Assembly: GCA_964464925.1 (NCBI GenBank)
Contig: CAYXLI010000048.1
Span: 1 to 32,825, forward strand
Source of the DNA: CAYXLI01 sp964464925
Lineage (GTDB): Bacteria; Acidobacteriota; Terriglobia; Bryobacterales; Bryobacteraceae
DNA length: 32,825 bases
Direction of reading: 5' to 3'
Shown here: piece after piece, positions 14,930 through 21,785 of the stretch
Layout: each line of letters opens with the position of its first letter
Numbering within the stretch: position 1 is the stretch's first letter
Program-made: the position numbers and the translations under genes
The notes under the pieces: model-generated
What the model was told of the DNA's origin: nothing
Seen by the model: the letters and a program-made list of their open reading frames with translations, nothing else
Database searches by the model: none

Positions 14930-15514
14930 TCATCCCTGGGCTTTGCCAGCCTTTGCCGCGGACGTCTCATACGCCTTTATGACCCTCTGGCGAGCCCGGA
15001 AGAGCCTCACCTTGAGAGCATTCTCATTTACGTCGTAGATCTGTTCCAACTCCTTCAAAGAGAGCCCCTCGACCTCCTTCAGAGTCAACAGTATCCGATC
15101 CTCTTCGGAAACCGAATCCAGCAATTCATTGACGAAGTCCCGGACATCGGCGCGCCGGACCTCCTCCTGCCGAATTTTGCCACTATGGGCTGCATCGGCC
15201 AGCGTGACCTGCTCTTCGCTCAAGTCCGACATGCGCGACTCGTGGCGACGCTTCTTCCGCCGCAGATAATCGTATGCGGCGTTTACTGTCAGCCGGTACA
15301 ACCACGGTTCGAACACCTCAGGTACACGCAGTTGGTCGAGAGAGAAGTATAAGCGCACAAACACTTCTTGCGCCACGTCCTCCACGTCCTCGGGACGACC
15401 GATCAGCCGGGCAATGGTGCCCAGGATCTTTTTCCGGTAAGCCACAACCACGCGGTTGAAAGCCTGGTCATCTCCGGCGCGTGCTTTCTCTATCAGCTCA
15501 AACTCTACGAGCAT
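14930..15514 (-). CDS. ECF-family RNA polymerase sigma factor
   Basis: A 194-residue protein. Region 2 runs from about residue 10 to 85: ELIEKARAGDDQAFNRVVVA, the -10 recognition helix DVEDVAQEVFVRLYFSLDQL, and WLYRLTVNAAYDYLRRKKR. After an acidic linker, region 4 (about 130-185) has LLDSVSEEDRILLTLKEVEG, LSLKELEQIYDVNENALKVR and LFRARQRV, the helix-turn-helix that contacts the -35. The ATG at 15514 is taken; GTG at 15523 is in frame just upstream. No Shine-Dalgarno is obvious for either. The two downstream genes encode a membrane anti-sigma candidate and a periplasmic helical protein, so the regulon likely concerns the envelope. Confidence 0.9.
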   Translation of the reverse strand: MLVEFELIEKARAGDDQAFNRVVVAYRKKILGTIARLIGRPEDVEDVAQEVFVRLYFSLDQLRVPEVFEPWLYRLTVNAAYDYLRRKKRRHESRMSDLSEEQVTLADAAHSGKIRQEEVRRADVRDFVNELLDSVSEEDRILLTLKEVEGLSLKELEQIYDVNENALKVRLFRARQRVIKAYETSAAKAGKAQG

Positions 15515-15618
15515 TCCAGCCACAGGGCCGGCGGTTATATAAGAAGGCGCACCGGCAATTAGTTAGGTTACACCCCCCGATAGCACCAGGTAAAGGCGGG
15601 GTTTGAGCGGCAGGCTCC

Positions 15619-16593
15619 TCAAACAGTTGTATGAGTCCTGGTTTCGGGCTCTGGCGCTTGCCGGCGCCTTCGTCCACTGAGCAGGTACACGGCTGCCCGC
15701 AGCTCGAGGAGGGGGTCGCCGGAGGCTTCGATGCCATCCACACGGGGAATCGGATCGAAGATGATCTCCTTCTGTTCCCGCTCGTTCTCAGCAGCCACCG
15801 CTGTGAGAGCGATTTTGCCGAAATCCACTAAAGTCCGGTCCTCGGGCCAGTGGATTGTGGCGTCATCCACGATATCGTCCTCATTAGCCACCTGCACCTG
15901 GATCCGAAATCCGATGGGTCCAGTTGCGACGTGCTTGGCAAGCTCATCGAACAGGAAATTTGGATCTTTCCCTTTGGCAACGGTATCGTCCAGATGCTCT
16001 ACGCCTGCATCCGGTACAATCCGGTACCGCCCGTAGCGCTTGTCTCCTGCTTCGCTCAGGAAACGGTATGCGGTCACGCCGAAGTACCGCTCTTTGGCAA
16101 AGCTGGAAGGAGCAGGCTTGGGCGTCTGTACGTAAGCAAGCGCCGCTGGGTGTGCGGCGAGGAATTTCTCAATCGGGGAGGGCGATGGAGCGGATGGGCC
16201 GCTAGCCGCCGCCGCTCTGAGGAATTCGAGAAATTCCTGGCCTGCTCTGGTTGGGAAACCATCAGCGGAGTGGCTGATGATGTCTGTGTGGACGTGTTCG
16301 GCGAGATGAAACCGGATCGCCATCCCGCGAGGATTCGCATTCGGGTCATTATCGGGCACCATGGGAATGCCCGTCGAATTGGAGAAACGCACGGTCACCG
16401 GTGTAGAAGGCCGCGCGATATGCGGCGCTCTTGTGAGCGAAGCAGCATCCGCGGAGGGAGTAAACGCGCCTGTCAGGAGAATGCCTTTGGCGTGAGCCGG
16501 GCGAAAACCAGGGTGCAGGCCGAAGATCTGATCGAACTGTGCAATCAGGTCGCGGCTGAGTGCTAGAAGCTTCTCATCAGATGGAAGTGGCAT
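15619..16593 (-). CDS. small catalase-family haem protein (catalase-related peroxidase, SrpA-like)
   Basis: A 324-residue protein, much shorter than classical catalase (about 480-750), matching the mini-catalase/catalase-related peroxidase group. The distal His is probably H34 (RPAHAKGILLTGAF), distal Asn N72 (VRFSNSTG), with GIPMVPDNDPNANPRGMAIR as the conserved haem-pocket stretch. The proximal haem ligand is probably Y303 (LRAAVYLLSGRRR). No signal peptide, so cytoplasmic. It probably uses peroxide with an organic donor rather than acting as an efficient catalase; that is known for the group. It follows the amidase-like gene by 21 bases on the same strand and likely shares its promoter. 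The start at 16593 has no strong ribosome binding site, which suggests coupling. Confidence 0.85.
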   Translation of the reverse strand: MPLPSDEKLLALSRDLIAQFDQIFGLHPGFRPAHAKGILLTGAFTPSADAASLTRAPHIARPSTPVTVRFSNSTGIPMVPDNDPNANPRGMAIRFHLAEHVHTDIISHSADGFPTRAGQEFLEFLRAAAASGPSAPSPSPIEKFLAAHPAALAYVQTPKPAPSSFAKERYFGVTAYRFLSEAGDKRYGRYRIVPDAGVEHLDDTVAKGKDPNFLFDELAKHVATGPIGFRIQVQVANEDDIVDDATIHWPEDRTLVDFGKIALTAVAAENEREQKEIIFDPIPRVDGIEASGDPLLELRAAVYLLSGRRRRQAPEPETRTHTTV

Positions 16594-16614
16594 AGTCCAC
16601 GATACCCAAACGCG

Positions 16615-17880
16615 CTACTGCAACGTGGCCAGCACCGCCTTGCTCACCTTGGCGACAACATGCACCTGCGGATCGACCACTTCCGCGATCTCATACCGGA
16701 TCGAAGTCCCCAACACAACGTTCGATTCGTTCGCCGAGAGCTTGTAATCCCGTTCCAGCCACCGGGCCAACTCGGTGGTAGCCATTTGCAGCGCATCCTG
16801 TAGAGAGCCCGCAATACCGGATGCCATCAGGTACTCACCGTTTTCGAACCTCGGTCCCTGTGTTCCCTTCCCCCGAATGAGATCGACCGTGAACTCCACA
16901 TCCATGGAAGTCTCCAGGGCGTCTCCGTTCAGCTCGCCATCGCCTTCCAGCGCATGCCCATCGCCCACGAACAGCAACGCGCCTTCCTGGTAAACCGGCA
17001 GATACACGGTCACGCCCTCACGCAGCCCGTTGTAGTCCATGTTGCCTCCCCAGGGGCCCAGCCAGCCGGAGCGGAACGTCTGGTTCGCCGGTGGCGCCAC
17101 ACCGACGCAGCCAAGCATCGGCTGCAGTTTGACCTTAAAGTTCTTCATCCGCTCAGTCGGTTTCGCCAGCATGGCGGTGCCGCCCTCCCGGTCCAGTTTC
17201 CATTCGCTATCGAATTTGTCATCGAACTTGGCGTTGCGGAAATAGCCGGCCTGCAGGGCAGTTGGCACAATGCGATCACCGCTTCCCGCCGAATCCCGAT
17301 TGAGGCGGATGCGATGAAACTTCACCGCGAGCGTGTCCCCGGGCATCGCGCCCTCCACATAGAATGGACCGGTCTCGGGGTTGCCGCCCATGGACTGCCG
17401 CACGCCCTTGGCATCGCGCCCACCCGCGTCTACGGTCGTGGTCTTGATAGTGTCGCCCGGATTGATGTGGAGCACCGGGGCAATCCCGCCTGAGAAAACC
17501 CGGTGGAATTTCGCCGGTTCAAACGTGTGTGTCTTCGGAGCGGCGGAAATCGTTTGCGCACGCCGGGCCTTCCACGCAAATTCTTCCTCGCCTTGCTTCA
17601 CGGTGCCGTTAATCTCGTCACCCTGCACCGTGCCTTCGAACTTGCCCCATTCCTTGCCATCCGGCCGGGTCGCCGTGATGTGCACCCTGTCGCCGTCCGC
17701 CGAGCCCGCCAGTTTCAGCTCGTTCAGGGTTCCGGTAAGGTTCGAGCCGTCGGCTTTCAGTTCGACCCGGGCCGCCGCGAACTCTTCTCCGAATCGGACA
17801 AGCTTCAGATTCCATTGGCCGGCCACATCCCCGGCATGGAGGCTAAGAGACAAGAAGAACAAGAGCATCGTTTGTTTCAT
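16615..17880 (-). CDS. exported acetamidase/formamidase family protein with extra N-terminal beta domain
   Basis: A 421-residue protein. A short signal peptide (MKQTMLLFFLSLSLHAGDVAG) is followed by an extra region of about 90 residues rich in beta-strand and Gly/Asp turns (GQWNLKLVRFGEEFAAARVE, GSNLTGTLNELKLAGSADGD). The FmdA/AmdA domain covers about 112-421: GIAPVLHINPGDTIKTTTVD, GPFYVEGAMPGDTLAVKFHR, GCVGVAPP, WGGNMDYNGLREGVTVYLPV, and the hallmark GDGHALEGDGELNGDALETS. The family hydrolyses short amides to ammonia and acid. An exported form with this extra domain differs from the cytoplasmic enzyme. The ATG at 17880 has no Shine-Dalgarno; TATAAG lies at leaderless distance and within a palindrome. 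First gene of a probable amidase-catalase pair. Confidence 0.85.
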   Translation of the reverse strand: MKQTMLLFFLSLSLHAGDVAGQWNLKLVRFGEEFAAARVELKADGSNLTGTLNELKLAGSADGDRVHITATRPDGKEWGKFEGTVQGDEINGTVKQGEEEFAWKARRAQTISAAPKTHTFEPAKFHRVFSGGIAPVLHINPGDTIKTTTVDAGGRDAKGVRQSMGGNPETGPFYVEGAMPGDTLAVKFHRIRLNRDSAGSGDRIVPTALQAGYFRNAKFDDKFDSEWKLDREGGTAMLAKPTERMKNFKVKLQPMLGCVGVAPPANQTFRSGWLGPWGGNMDYNGLREGVTVYLPVYQEGALLFVGDGHALEGDGELNGDALETSMDVEFTVDLIRGKGTQGPRFENGEYLMASGIAGSLQDALQMATTELARWLERDYKLSANESNVVLGTSIRYEIAEVVDPQVHVVAKVSKAVLATLQ

Positions 17881-17914
17881 GAGACCTTATACGGTCTCGC
17901 GGGCAAATTGTTCC
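17881..17914 (-). promoter_or_regulatory. promoter with palindromic operator over the -10 box
   Basis: GAGACC (17881-17886) and GGTCTC (17893-17898) form a perfect 6-bp inverted repeat separated by TTATAC. On the minus strand TATAAG (17891 to 17886) is a -10 candidate lying inside it, with GGAACA (17914 to 17909) as a weak -35 at 17 bases. Transcription would begin near 17880, on the ATG itself, so the message would be leaderless and a bound repressor would cover the -10. Confidence 0.5.
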
Positions 17915-17946
17915 CTTTTAGCGGACGATGATATTGTTCCGTTCCG

Positions 17947-18250
17947 CTAAGGCGCTCCTGGATCAGAAGCGGCGTTGCGGCGAATCCAGTACACGAGCTG
18001 CTGAAAATCAGGATCAGAGGCGATGCGCGCAGTAGGGATGATCGAGATTGGCGAGGACCTGGCGTTCGGCGCGGAACCTGGCCAGCAGATCCTCTGTATC
18101 CAGACCGCGCCGAACGAATTCGAGGGCGACCCTCTTTTCGAACTGATCATCATCGCGGCGGGCGAGGTAAACGGTCCCCATTCCACCGCGCCCGATCTGA
18201 TGCAGAATCCCACTAGCAGAAGAAACTGCCGGCGGAAGAGCCGTCACCAC
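17947..18250 (-). pseudogene. Ser/Thr protein kinase remnant with internal deletion
   Basis: Reading leftwards from a GTG at 18250: GILHQIGRGGMGTVYLARRD is the glycine-rich loop of a PknB-type kinase, then RVALEFVRRGLDTEDLLARF and RQVLANLDHPY. This is the N-lobe of the TPR-type kinases abundant in Acidobacteriota. The ATP-binding Lys expected in VALKFV is Glu here (a single A to G change). The frame stops soon after DHPY at a TGA. A different frame then gives SDPDFQQLVYWIRRN to TAG, which could be the C-terminal end of the same gene after deletion of the catalytic loop and everything between. It cannot be an active kinase. It lies 47 bases downstream of the CHASE2 gene. Confidence 0.7.
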
Positions 18251-18297
18251 TGGCCCGGGCGCGGCGTTTGCCGGCGTGAGATTCCCGACGGGATCTA

Positions 18298-19719
18298 TCA
18301 GGTAGTGGTGACAGGTGCGCGTCCCGCATCTTTCGAGTGCGAAAGATCGCTCTCTTCAGTTGCGCGATTGCCCTGGAGACCGGCCGCTGTGGATCCGTTG
18401 TGCGGATGCAGGAATCGATCGATCACTTTGAGAGCAATGACAAGAATACTCGGCGGCAAGAGAACGAGATAGATTCCGAGGTGCACAACACAAATGGTGT
18501 AGAGCGCCATGCCAGCCACGACGGTAATTGCCGAGGAGACGAGCGTAGCCCACCCTAGCGATAACTTATCGAACAGCAATTCGATGACAGCCACCCAGAT
18601 GACACTCAGTGCCAATTGGACCCACCAGGGTACCGGGTGAAGATACCGGTCATCCAGTATGGATTCAATGTAGTTGGCCTGCAGCACAACGCCCGGCACC
18701 CGGCCGATTGCGCTCTCGTGAAAGTCGTACGAGAAATCCTGTCCAATGACGACAATGCGATTCCGCAGCGTGGGATTGGGAGGCGCCGGCGGGCAATGCT
18801 GCCAGTCTTCCGCTTTCTCAGCACAGATTAGCTGAAGAGGAGCAACGATCCCCAGCTCCGTCTCCGTTAAGAAGCTGGTAAACGGAAAGTCGGGTATCGT
18901 GCGCAGTTTCCGGATGCGTGGCTGTTCGAGCGCACCTGGATCGTAAATCTGCGCGGCTGTGACCGCGAGACTAGGGAGCCTTCGCGGTTTCCCCTTCGGG
19001 ATTTCGTCCTCAGAATTGTAGGCCGGCCAGTCAAGGGGGATACGGCGGTTGTCAAAATCGAGTTGCAGAAGACCTTGGGTCGCTCCTTTGAGATCGAGCG
19101 TCGGAAATAATACGACCGCATCCTCGCGCTTGAGCTTCTCATTCAGTTCATGATCCTGGTTCGCAGCCTCGGCTGCGGATTTATCCCAATAGCCGATGAT
19201 CACTGGAACGGATCTTGCAATGCGCTCAACAGTGGACACCAGATCGCCGGTTTCTCCGTCCGCGCAGACGGGTGATGCTGCGAACCGCTTGTCGATTACG
19301 ATCATCGCGGGATTTGCCCGTTCGACTGCATCGAGCAATTTGGCTGTAAAGCGCCGTCCCGGACACACATTGATTTCGTCCAGCGCTGCATCCGGCGCGG
19401 CCGTCCGTCTCAGGATGACCAACCGGACGAAGTGGGACCGGGGCTTACGAGGGCCTTGCGTGACAAGCCACTGATACAGAAAGACCGGGCTCCGCCAGAT
19501 ACTGTGGGACTTCGGACCGAATTCAAGAAAATGCGGAGCATATTCGATCATCATCGGGATCAGGATCGAAGCAAGGAGAATGCTGATGTTGCGCGCGGTG
19601 AAAGTGCGCTCTGACGGCCTCAGTGGTCTGAGAGCAGACTTGGACTGTTCAACCGTCTCCAGTATGGATTGTTTCAGGCGCTCCAGGACGCCCTTGACCT
19701 TATCCGTCACGGCAGCCAC
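18298..19719 (-). CDS. CHASE2-domain membrane sensor protein
   Basis: A 473-residue protein. A cytoplasmic N-terminal 45 residues (helical, KVKGVLERLKQSILETVEQS) precede a first membrane helix (NISILLASILIPMMIEYAPH). The extracytoplasmic CHASE2 domain is about residues 70-355: LVILRRTAAPDAALDEINVC, AMIVIDKRF, RSVPVIIGYWDKS, VVLFPTLDLKG, RNRIVVIGQDFSYDFHESAI, and the family signature PGVVLQANYIESILD. Three membrane helices close it (about 365-440). CHASE2 is a ligand-sensing module normally fused to a cyclase, kinase or histidine kinase; here there is no output domain. The next gene downstream is a kinase remnant in another frame. Its last codons (APVTTT) coincide with a short sequence repeated at 20103. 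Confidence 0.85.
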   Translation of the reverse strand: MAAVTDKVKGVLERLKQSILETVEQSKSALRPLRPSERTFTARNISILLASILIPMMIEYAPHFLEFGPKSHSIWRSPVFLYQWLVTQGPRKPRSHFVRLVILRRTAAPDAALDEINVCPGRRFTAKLLDAVERANPAMIVIDKRFAASPVCADGETGDLVSTVERIARSVPVIIGYWDKSAAEAANQDHELNEKLKREDAVVLFPTLDLKGATQGLLQLDFDNRRIPLDWPAYNSEDEIPKGKPRRLPSLAVTAAQIYDPGALEQPRIRKLRTIPDFPFTSFLTETELGIVAPLQLICAEKAEDWQHCPPAPPNPTLRNRIVVIGQDFSYDFHESAIGRVPGVVLQANYIESILDDRYLHPVPWWVQLALSVIWVAVIELLFDKLSLGWATLVSSAITVVAGMALYTICVVHLGIYLVLLPPSILVIALKVIDRFLHPHNGSTAAGLQGNRATEESDLSHSKDAGRAPVTTT

Positions 19720-19734
19720 GCTCCAGTCCCGGGT

Positions 19735-20016
19735 CTATTTTTTTATTTTGCTACTTGATTCCGAGCTCTTTTCGGAAGACTTCTTCTTAGTTTTTTTACT
19801 ATGCTTTTTCGATTCGCTCCTCTCGTCTGTCGAGGCCGCGCTGGCAGTTCTGGCACTTCGCTCCGCCTCGGGGCCCCGGCTTTTTTCCATGCTCCTTTCG
19901 GAGGCACGGGGCGATCCAGTTCCGCCCCCACCGCCGCCTGTAGTTTGTGGTGCCGACCACATCTGTAGGCACACCATGAAGCACACCGTAGAACCAAGTA
20001 ATCGTGTGATTTTCAT
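19735..20016 (-). CDS. small exported Lys/Ser-rich low-complexity protein
   Basis: A 93-residue protein. The ATG at 20016 has GGAGG about 5 bases upstream and begins a signal peptide (MKITRLLGSTVCFMVCLQMW), preferred over an upstream ATG at 20070. Then follow a run of six glycines, a Ser/Arg/Glu-rich stretch (RASERSMEKSRGPEAERSAR) and a tail made mostly of Lys and Ser (KKHSKKTKKKSSEKSSESSS). Such a polybasic disordered tail could bind DNA, teichoic-like polymers or lipopolysaccharide; there is no direct evidence. It ends 15 bases before the CHASE2 gene on the same strand, so the two probably form one operon. Confidence 0.65.
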   Translation of the reverse strand: MKITRLLGSTVCFMVCLQMWSAPQTTGGGGGGTGSPRASERSMEKSRGPEAERSARTASAASTDERSESKKHSKKTKKKSSEKSSESSSKIKK

Positions 20017-20252
20017 CACGACCTCCCCTGTGTACCGGACCAGTCTATATATGCCCTCTGTAGGGTGCAAGCGAAAATATCCGGCCTAGCAGGACAGACT
20101 TCGTGGTGACAGGTACTCCCGCGTTCAAGCATCTCTCTTCACTTTCGGTCCGCGGCGCAAGCATTGAAAACGAGTTAGTAGCCGGGACTTTTCGGCCGGT
20201 ACGACGCGCGTTATACGGGGCTGCTCCGGCAAAAGCCGGCATGAGGGGAAGT

Positions 20253-20264
20253 TGCGCTAGCGCA
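20253..20264. promoter_or_regulatory. 12-base perfect palindrome TGCGCTAGCGCA
   Basis: A loopless perfect palindrome 140 bases upstream of the epimerase gene. Possible operator or part of a dispersed repeat; only one copy was noticed here. Confidence 0.3.
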
Positions 20265-20386
20265 GTGAGGTACCGGTCAAAGACAATCCGTGACAACTGG
20301 GTGCTTTACGCCCGGAGTGGGGAATTTGACGCAAGCTACGCATCGCTATCCGAGATCCTCCAGGGCTTTTCGGGCGGAACAAAAAG

Positions 20387-20395
20387 TGCTATAAA
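20387..20395 (+). promoter_or_regulatory. extended -10 at leaderless distance before the epimerase gene
   Basis: TGC-TATAAA is an extended -10. Transcription would start near 20402, 2 bases before the ATG at 20404, and no Shine-Dalgarno sequence precedes that ATG. There is no clear -35, which extended -10 promoters do not require. Confidence 0.5.
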
Positions 20396-20403
20396 CCTCC
20401 GGT

Positions 20404-21309
20404 ATGAGAGTGTTTCTCACCGGAGCTACGGGATACGTGGGTAGCGTTGTGGCTGAGAAGCTACGCGCTAAGGGACACGACGTAATCGGACTGGCATGTT
20501 CCGATTCCGCCGCAACACATCTGGAAGAGCGCGGCATTCGAGTGTACCGAGGCGAGCTGCTGGACCAAAACAGCATGGAATCCGCCGCCCGGTTCTGCGA
20601 TGCGGTTATCCACACCGCATCCCACAACGACGTGCACTCGGAGAAGACGGATAAAGCGACGGTTGAGGCAGTGCTCCGCGCTCTGGAGGGTACGAATAAA
20701 CCGTTCCTGTACACAAGCGCCGTTTGGGTGTTGGGCCCGACCGGCGACTGTATGGCGGACGAAGATTCGCCCGTGAACCCGTTGCACCTGGTGAAATGGC
20801 GTTGCGAGGTGGAACGCATGGTTGTGGACGGGAAGAATCGCGGCGTACGTACGATTGTGATCCGCCCCGGAATCGTCTACGGCCGTGGCCAGGGGATTCC
20901 CGCCATGTTCGTCCGGAAACCGGCACGGTTCGATGCCATCATTCACTTCGTGGGTGACGGGAATACGCGCTGGCCTGTTGTCCATGTGGAGGATCTGGCG
21001 GAGTTGTACGTTTTGGCGATGGAGAGGGGCCCTGCGGGCTCGATTCTGCACGGCGTGGACAGTCCGTCGGTGCGGGTGAAAGACATCGTCCAGGCAGCCC
21101 TTCAGGGCTCGAATGAGCACCGCGCGCTGGAAGCGTGGGATCTGGAGGAAGCACGCAGGCATATGGGTCCATTCGCCGATGCTTTGATGCTGGACCAGCA
21201 GGTCTCATCGGAGAAGACGAAGGCGCTGGTAGGCTGGCGGCCCAAGAAGCGCACGATTCGAGAGGAGTTCCTGCGCGGATCCTACGGCGGGAGTTGTGTT
21301 TGCAGTTGA
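20404..21309 (+). CDS. NAD(P)-dependent epimerase/dehydratase (atypical extended SDR)
   Basis: A 301-residue protein. The Rossmann motif is at the very N terminus: MRVFLTGATGYVGSVVAEKL (GxxGxxG). VIGLACSDSAATHLEERGIR and YRGELLDQNSMESAARFCDA are the second strand and the D-L-x-D-like block; VIHTAS and FLYTSAVWVLG are strands 4 and 5. The usual YxxxK active site is not seen; the matching helix reads NPLHLVKWRCEVERMV, so the Tyr is absent and this is an atypical SDR, possibly a reductase-like or NmrA-type binder. VIRPGIVYGRG and VVHVEDLAELYVLAMERG are conserved downstream blocks. The substrate is unknown. It may be leaderless. It precedes by 118 bases a gene set for envelope proteins. Confidence 0.85.
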   Translation: MRVFLTGATGYVGSVVAEKLRAKGHDVIGLACSDSAATHLEERGIRVYRGELLDQNSMESAARFCDAVIHTASHNDVHSEKTDKATVEAVLRALEGTNKPFLYTSAVWVLGPTGDCMADEDSPVNPLHLVKWRCEVERMVVDGKNRGVRTIVIRPGIVYGRGQGIPAMFVRKPARFDAIIHFVGDGNTRWPVVHVEDLAELYVLAMERGPAGSILHGVDSPSVRVKDIVQAALQGSNEHRALEAWDLEEARRHMGPFADALMLDQQVSSEKTKALVGWRPKKRTIREEFLRGSYGGSCVCS

Positions 21310-21339
21310 CTCCGGGGGAGCGGCCGAAGTCAGGTAAAC

Positions 21340-21427
21340 TATAATCTTTGGTACAGATTAAAAACCCTTTGCCTGGGAAACCGGCGGATACAGGCCGGCA
21401 TCCTATCGGCAGGGAAGTATCTTTGGG
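21340..21427 (+). promoter_or_regulatory. TATAAT box and GC-rich structured leader of the 21428 operon
   Basis: TATAAT at 21340-21345 (no good -35 at normal spacing) would give a leader of about 76 bases. In it CCGGC (21381-21385) pairs with GCCGG (21394-21398), and CCC/GCC (21365-21373) can pair with GGC/GGG (21408-21414) around it. It resembles no riboswitch known to the annotator. Confidence 0.3.
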
Positions 21428-21763
21428 ATGAAACGATTTCTACTCTGGGATTTTCCCCGTGCCGGATGGCAATATGACGTGATGGTGGCCATCATCCTGG
21501 CCTTCATCTTCCTCACACCGCGTGAGATCTTTCGCGACTATCCTCGCGCGAGCAATATTGTTCGCCTGCCGGCAGAGAATGGCGCCAACGTGTATCTGAT
21601 TGAATCAGAGGACATGTCTCAGGTGCCTGACGCCGAACGGAAGACGAGGGCGGAACGCCTGGTGCAATCCCGCTTCGGCAAACGTGAGACCGTGGTTCGC
21701 GTCGAACCTTTGTTCGACAGCGATAAAGAAATTAAAGGCTACATGGCCTTCACGAAACCTTAA
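21428..21763 (+). CDS. small single-pass membrane protein, unknown function
   Basis: A 111-residue protein: MKRFLLWDFPRAGWQYDVMV, one membrane helix (VMVAIILAFIFLTP, about residues 18-31), then an 80-residue soluble part (REIFRDYPRASNIVRLPAEN, GANVYLIESEDMSQVPDAER). The sequence RxxRAxxLVQSRFGKRETVV resembles a small alpha-beta domain. The start at 21428 is preceded by GGGA-type sequence (TTTGGG), a weak binding site. The LolA-like gene begins 22 bases after its stop, and the acetyltransferase gene overlaps that, so the three form one operon, probably for envelope lipid or lipoprotein handling (inferred from neighbours). The family was not recognised. Confidence 0.7.
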   Translation: MKRFLLWDFPRAGWQYDVMVAIILAFIFLTPREIFRDYPRASNIVRLPAENGANVYLIESEDMSQVPDAERKTRAERLVQSRFGKRETVVRVEPLFDSDKEIKGYMAFTKP

Positions 21764-21785
21764 GCCGGAACGTGGGTTGGACAAA

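Larger units (their letters stand above)
20097..20403. other. 307-base intergenic region with palindromes, no convincing gene
   Basis: The longest minus-strand frame here is not supported (no binding site, no family pattern). The stretch holds a copy of GTGGTGACAGGT at 20103, a small hairpin CCGGC-AAAA-GCCGG (20226-20239), a perfect 12-base palindrome at 20253-20264 and the epimerase promoter at its right end. Confidence 0.5.

Noticed and set aside
15850..16566. 238-residue plus-strand frame opposite the catalase gene
   Set aside because: Antisense shadow; catalase haem motifs are clear on the minus strand.
5279..17880. Functional link between the FmdB-type protein (5279) and the formamidase-like protein (16615)
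   Set aside because: They are 11 kb apart in different units; the FmdB name does not imply regulation of this enzyme.
20045..20296. 83-residue minus-strand frame in the intergenic region
   Set aside because: No ribosome binding site, no family pattern, and it contains palindromes and a short repeat that explain the sequence better.
21306..21345. TTGACT (21306) paired with TATAAT (21340) as a promoter
   Set aside because: The spacer is 28 bases, far outside the usual 16-18.
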